From assembly GCF_028435365.1 (NCBI RefSeq), contig NZ_JAGTJJ010000038.1, positions 1 to 64,000 on the forward strand: 64,000 nt of DNA, read 5' to 3'. Origin of the DNA: Polyangium jinanense (GTDB lineage: Bacteria > Myxococcota > Polyangia > Polyangiales > Polyangiaceae). The position numbers were made by a program, and so were the translations under genes. Shown piece by piece: positions 62,622 to 64,000 of this stretch. Numbering within the stretch: position 1 is the first letter of the stretch; every line of letters starts with the position of its first letter. Below the pieces are notes generated by a model. It was not told where the DNA came from. It ran no database searches and saw only the letters and a program-made list of their open reading frames with translations.

Positions 62622-63999
62622 AGGCGACCTCGCCCGTGACGCCCAGGCGCAACAGGAGCACGCGGCCTTCCGTGCCGTCCACGAGGATCTCCTGGCCATC
62701 CGTGATGCGTGTCGTCGCCCCGGCGGCCCCCAGCACCGCGGGGATGCCGTACTCGCGCGCGACGATGGCCGCGTGCGAGGCCGCGCCGCCGGTGTCCGTC
62801 ACGACGCCCGCGGCGAGGGTGAAGAGCGGTGTCCACGCGGGGTTCGTGTACCGGCAGACGAGGATCTCGCCGGGCTTCAGGCGCCCGAACTCGCGTTCGT
62901 CGCGCACGATGCGCGCCCTGCCGCGGACCACCCCGGACGAGGCTCCGGTGCCGCGGAGCTCGTCGCTGCCCGCGGCGCCTTCCGCGCCCGCTCCGAACGC
63001 CCTCTTCTGCCACTTCCCGTTGACCACGCCGTACGTCGCGCGCCTGCGCTGCACGAGCCTCTTCACTTCCGAAAGCGGCGGCACGCCCTCGCCGAGCCAT
63101 GCCCGGACCTCGGCCTCCGTCAGGTAGAAAATATCGTCGGGGCTCGGCAGGTGGCCACGCTCGTGGAGGCGACGCGCGATTTCGCCCACGATCGCCTGCT
63201 GCGCCGAGAACACGCGGGCCAGATCGTAATGCGAGCGCTCCCGGAAGACGATCGCCCTCCGCAACTGCAAAAGGGTGTTGCGGAACGTATCGGACAGCCC
63301 CGGCACGAAACGAAGCGCGTGGGTGACCTCGTCGAGCGCCGCTTGATATCGCTTTTGCCCGGCCTCCTCGGACGGGGGCTCGGTGGTGTCGAGCAGGCTG
63401 CGCAAGAGCCCCCACATGGGCGCGGGATCTTGCCGCCAGGTCGGCGCAGAGAGGTACAAGCCCGTGCTTTCCCGATGCCCATGCTCGTCGAGGAATGCTT
63501 CCACCTCGGCGAGGTAGGCACGGCCCTCGTCCGATCCGCGGAGGTCCTCGGGGCGCCCCTCGCGAATCGAACGAAACACCTCGGGCCCCGCGCTCACGGC
63601 TTTGCGCGCGAGGTGGAACAGCGCGAGGTTGACCTCGGAGGTCCGGGTGTGCAGGCCCGAGACGAGGTCGCCCATGACGGCCTCGGCCCGCTTCCTGCCC
63701 ACGGCGGCGGTGACCGGAATCCGCAAGGCGATCGCGGCCATCTGGCTGAGGATCCCCTCGAACCGCTTGAACAGGATCTCTCGCGTCGTCTCCTCGATCC
63801 GATCGGCACGGAGGAGGAGCGCGGCGTCGGGAAGCGCGCGGAGATCGACCGGCGCGCAGACCTCCAGGATCCTCACGAATGCCTCAGTCTCCCACCACGC
63901 CATCCAATCGTTGCGAAGGACCGTCGCGACCCTTTGGGGCAAACCCAGCAGCCGGAAGGTGGGGCGCGGCGACGGCAGAACGAAAAACTCCCGCCACAC
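62614..63999 (-). CDS. PEP-utilising enzyme, 5' part missing
   Basis: 461 aa visible; the frame runs off the window end so the true N-terminus is outside. The C-terminal phosphohistidine domain is clear: TDTGGAASHAAIVAREYGIP with the catalytic His, and AVLGAAGAT after it. The helical region before it (DDIFYLTEAEVRAWLGEG) resembles PEP synthase and rifampin phosphotransferase-like enzymes. The ATP-grasp half would lie beyond 64000. Co-transcribed with the exporter, which would fit antibiotic modification plus export (inference only). Confidence 0.8.
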   Translation of the reverse strand: MWREFFVLPSPRPTFRLLGLPQRVATVLRNDWMAWWETEAFVRILEVCAPVDLRALPDAALLLRADRIEETTREILFKRFEGILSQMAAIALRIPVTAAVGRKRAEAVMGDLVSGLHTRTSEVNLALFHLARKAVSAGPEVFRSIREGRPEDLRGSDEGRAYLAEVEAFLDEHGHRESTGLYLSAPTWRQDPAPMWGLLRSLLDTTEPPSEEAGQKRYQAALDEVTHALRFVPGLSDTFRNTLLQLRRAIVFRERSHYDLARVFSAQQAIVGEIARRLHERGHLPSPDDIFYLTEAEVRAWLGEGVPPLSEVKRLVQRRRATYGVVNGKWQKRAFGAGAEGAAGSDELRGTGASSGVVRGRARIVRDEREFGRLKPGEILVCRYTNPAWTPLFTLAAGVVTDTGGAASHAAIVAREYGIPAVLGAAGATTRITDGQEILVDGTEGRVLLLRLGVTGEVAFA

Positions 64000-64000
64000 C

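Overview
The window is high-GC DNA with dense coding on both strands. It carries Hanks-type Ser/Thr kinases, very large kinase-ATPase-sensor hybrids, about fourteen predicted lipoproteins, cysteine-rich CDDGN-type repeats and MopE-like CNGVDDDCDG motifs. This combination points to a myxobacterium of the Sorangium/Polyangium side (inference from gene style; no rRNA or other marker gene is present). I saw no rRNA, tRNA or CRISPR array.

Layout. 0.1-12.6 kb: a RecQ helicase, then two similar cassettes of Ser/Thr kinase + PEGA/TPR-type membrane protein + lipoprotein (2.05-5.7 kb and 9.2-12.6 kb), separated by lipoproteins, a matrixin-like protease and an ECF sigma factor. 12.6-20 kb: a DUF4476-type secreted protein, a coiled-coil membrane protein coupled to a metallophosphoesterase, a MopE-motif lipoprotein, a zinc alcohol dehydrogenase and an NAD-dependent epimerase. 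20.2-24.5 kb: a five-gene overlapping operon (two membrane proteins, a coiled-coil protein, response regulator, histidine kinase). 24.6-30 kb: surface lipoproteins, one of 1076 aa with disulfide repeats and PPC-type domains. 29.95-36.7 kb: the accessory region. It holds an AAA ATPase + DUF4435 pair resembling the PARIS anti-phage system, a helically phased 21/42-bp repeat array directly upstream of it, a frameshifted gene, a FixJ-like regulator, an EGF-like lipoprotein and a second copy of the array's conserved end block placed just before another gene. 36.7-42.7 kb: a Tat/lipoprotein phospholipase C-like protein, a CHASE3-type histidine kinase, and a divergent LysR/NAD(P)-binding oxidoreductase pair. 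42.8-56.6 kb: two giant PknK-like signalling proteins (1673 and 1919 aa) on opposite strands, with small lipoproteins and a fatty acid hydroxylase between them. 56.6-64 kb: a lipoprotein amidohydrolase, a divergent SIP flavoreductase/MarR pair, a berberine-bridge-type FAD oxidase, an MFS exporter and a truncated PEP-utilising enzyme.

The most notable non-gene structures are: (i) three copies of a ~290-330 bp repeat built almost entirely of nested palindromes, at gene 3' ends; (ii) the 21-bp-phased GACGCCCC array; (iii) a 55-bp hairpin element present twice in inverted orientation with compensatory base-pair changes, one copy inside a coding sequence; (iv) six CACGTG-like palindromes spaced 40-43 bp apart at 40.4-40.6 kb. 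The PARIS-like pair next to the phased array is the best candidate for an interesting system; the repeat families look undescribed to me, but I could not search for them.
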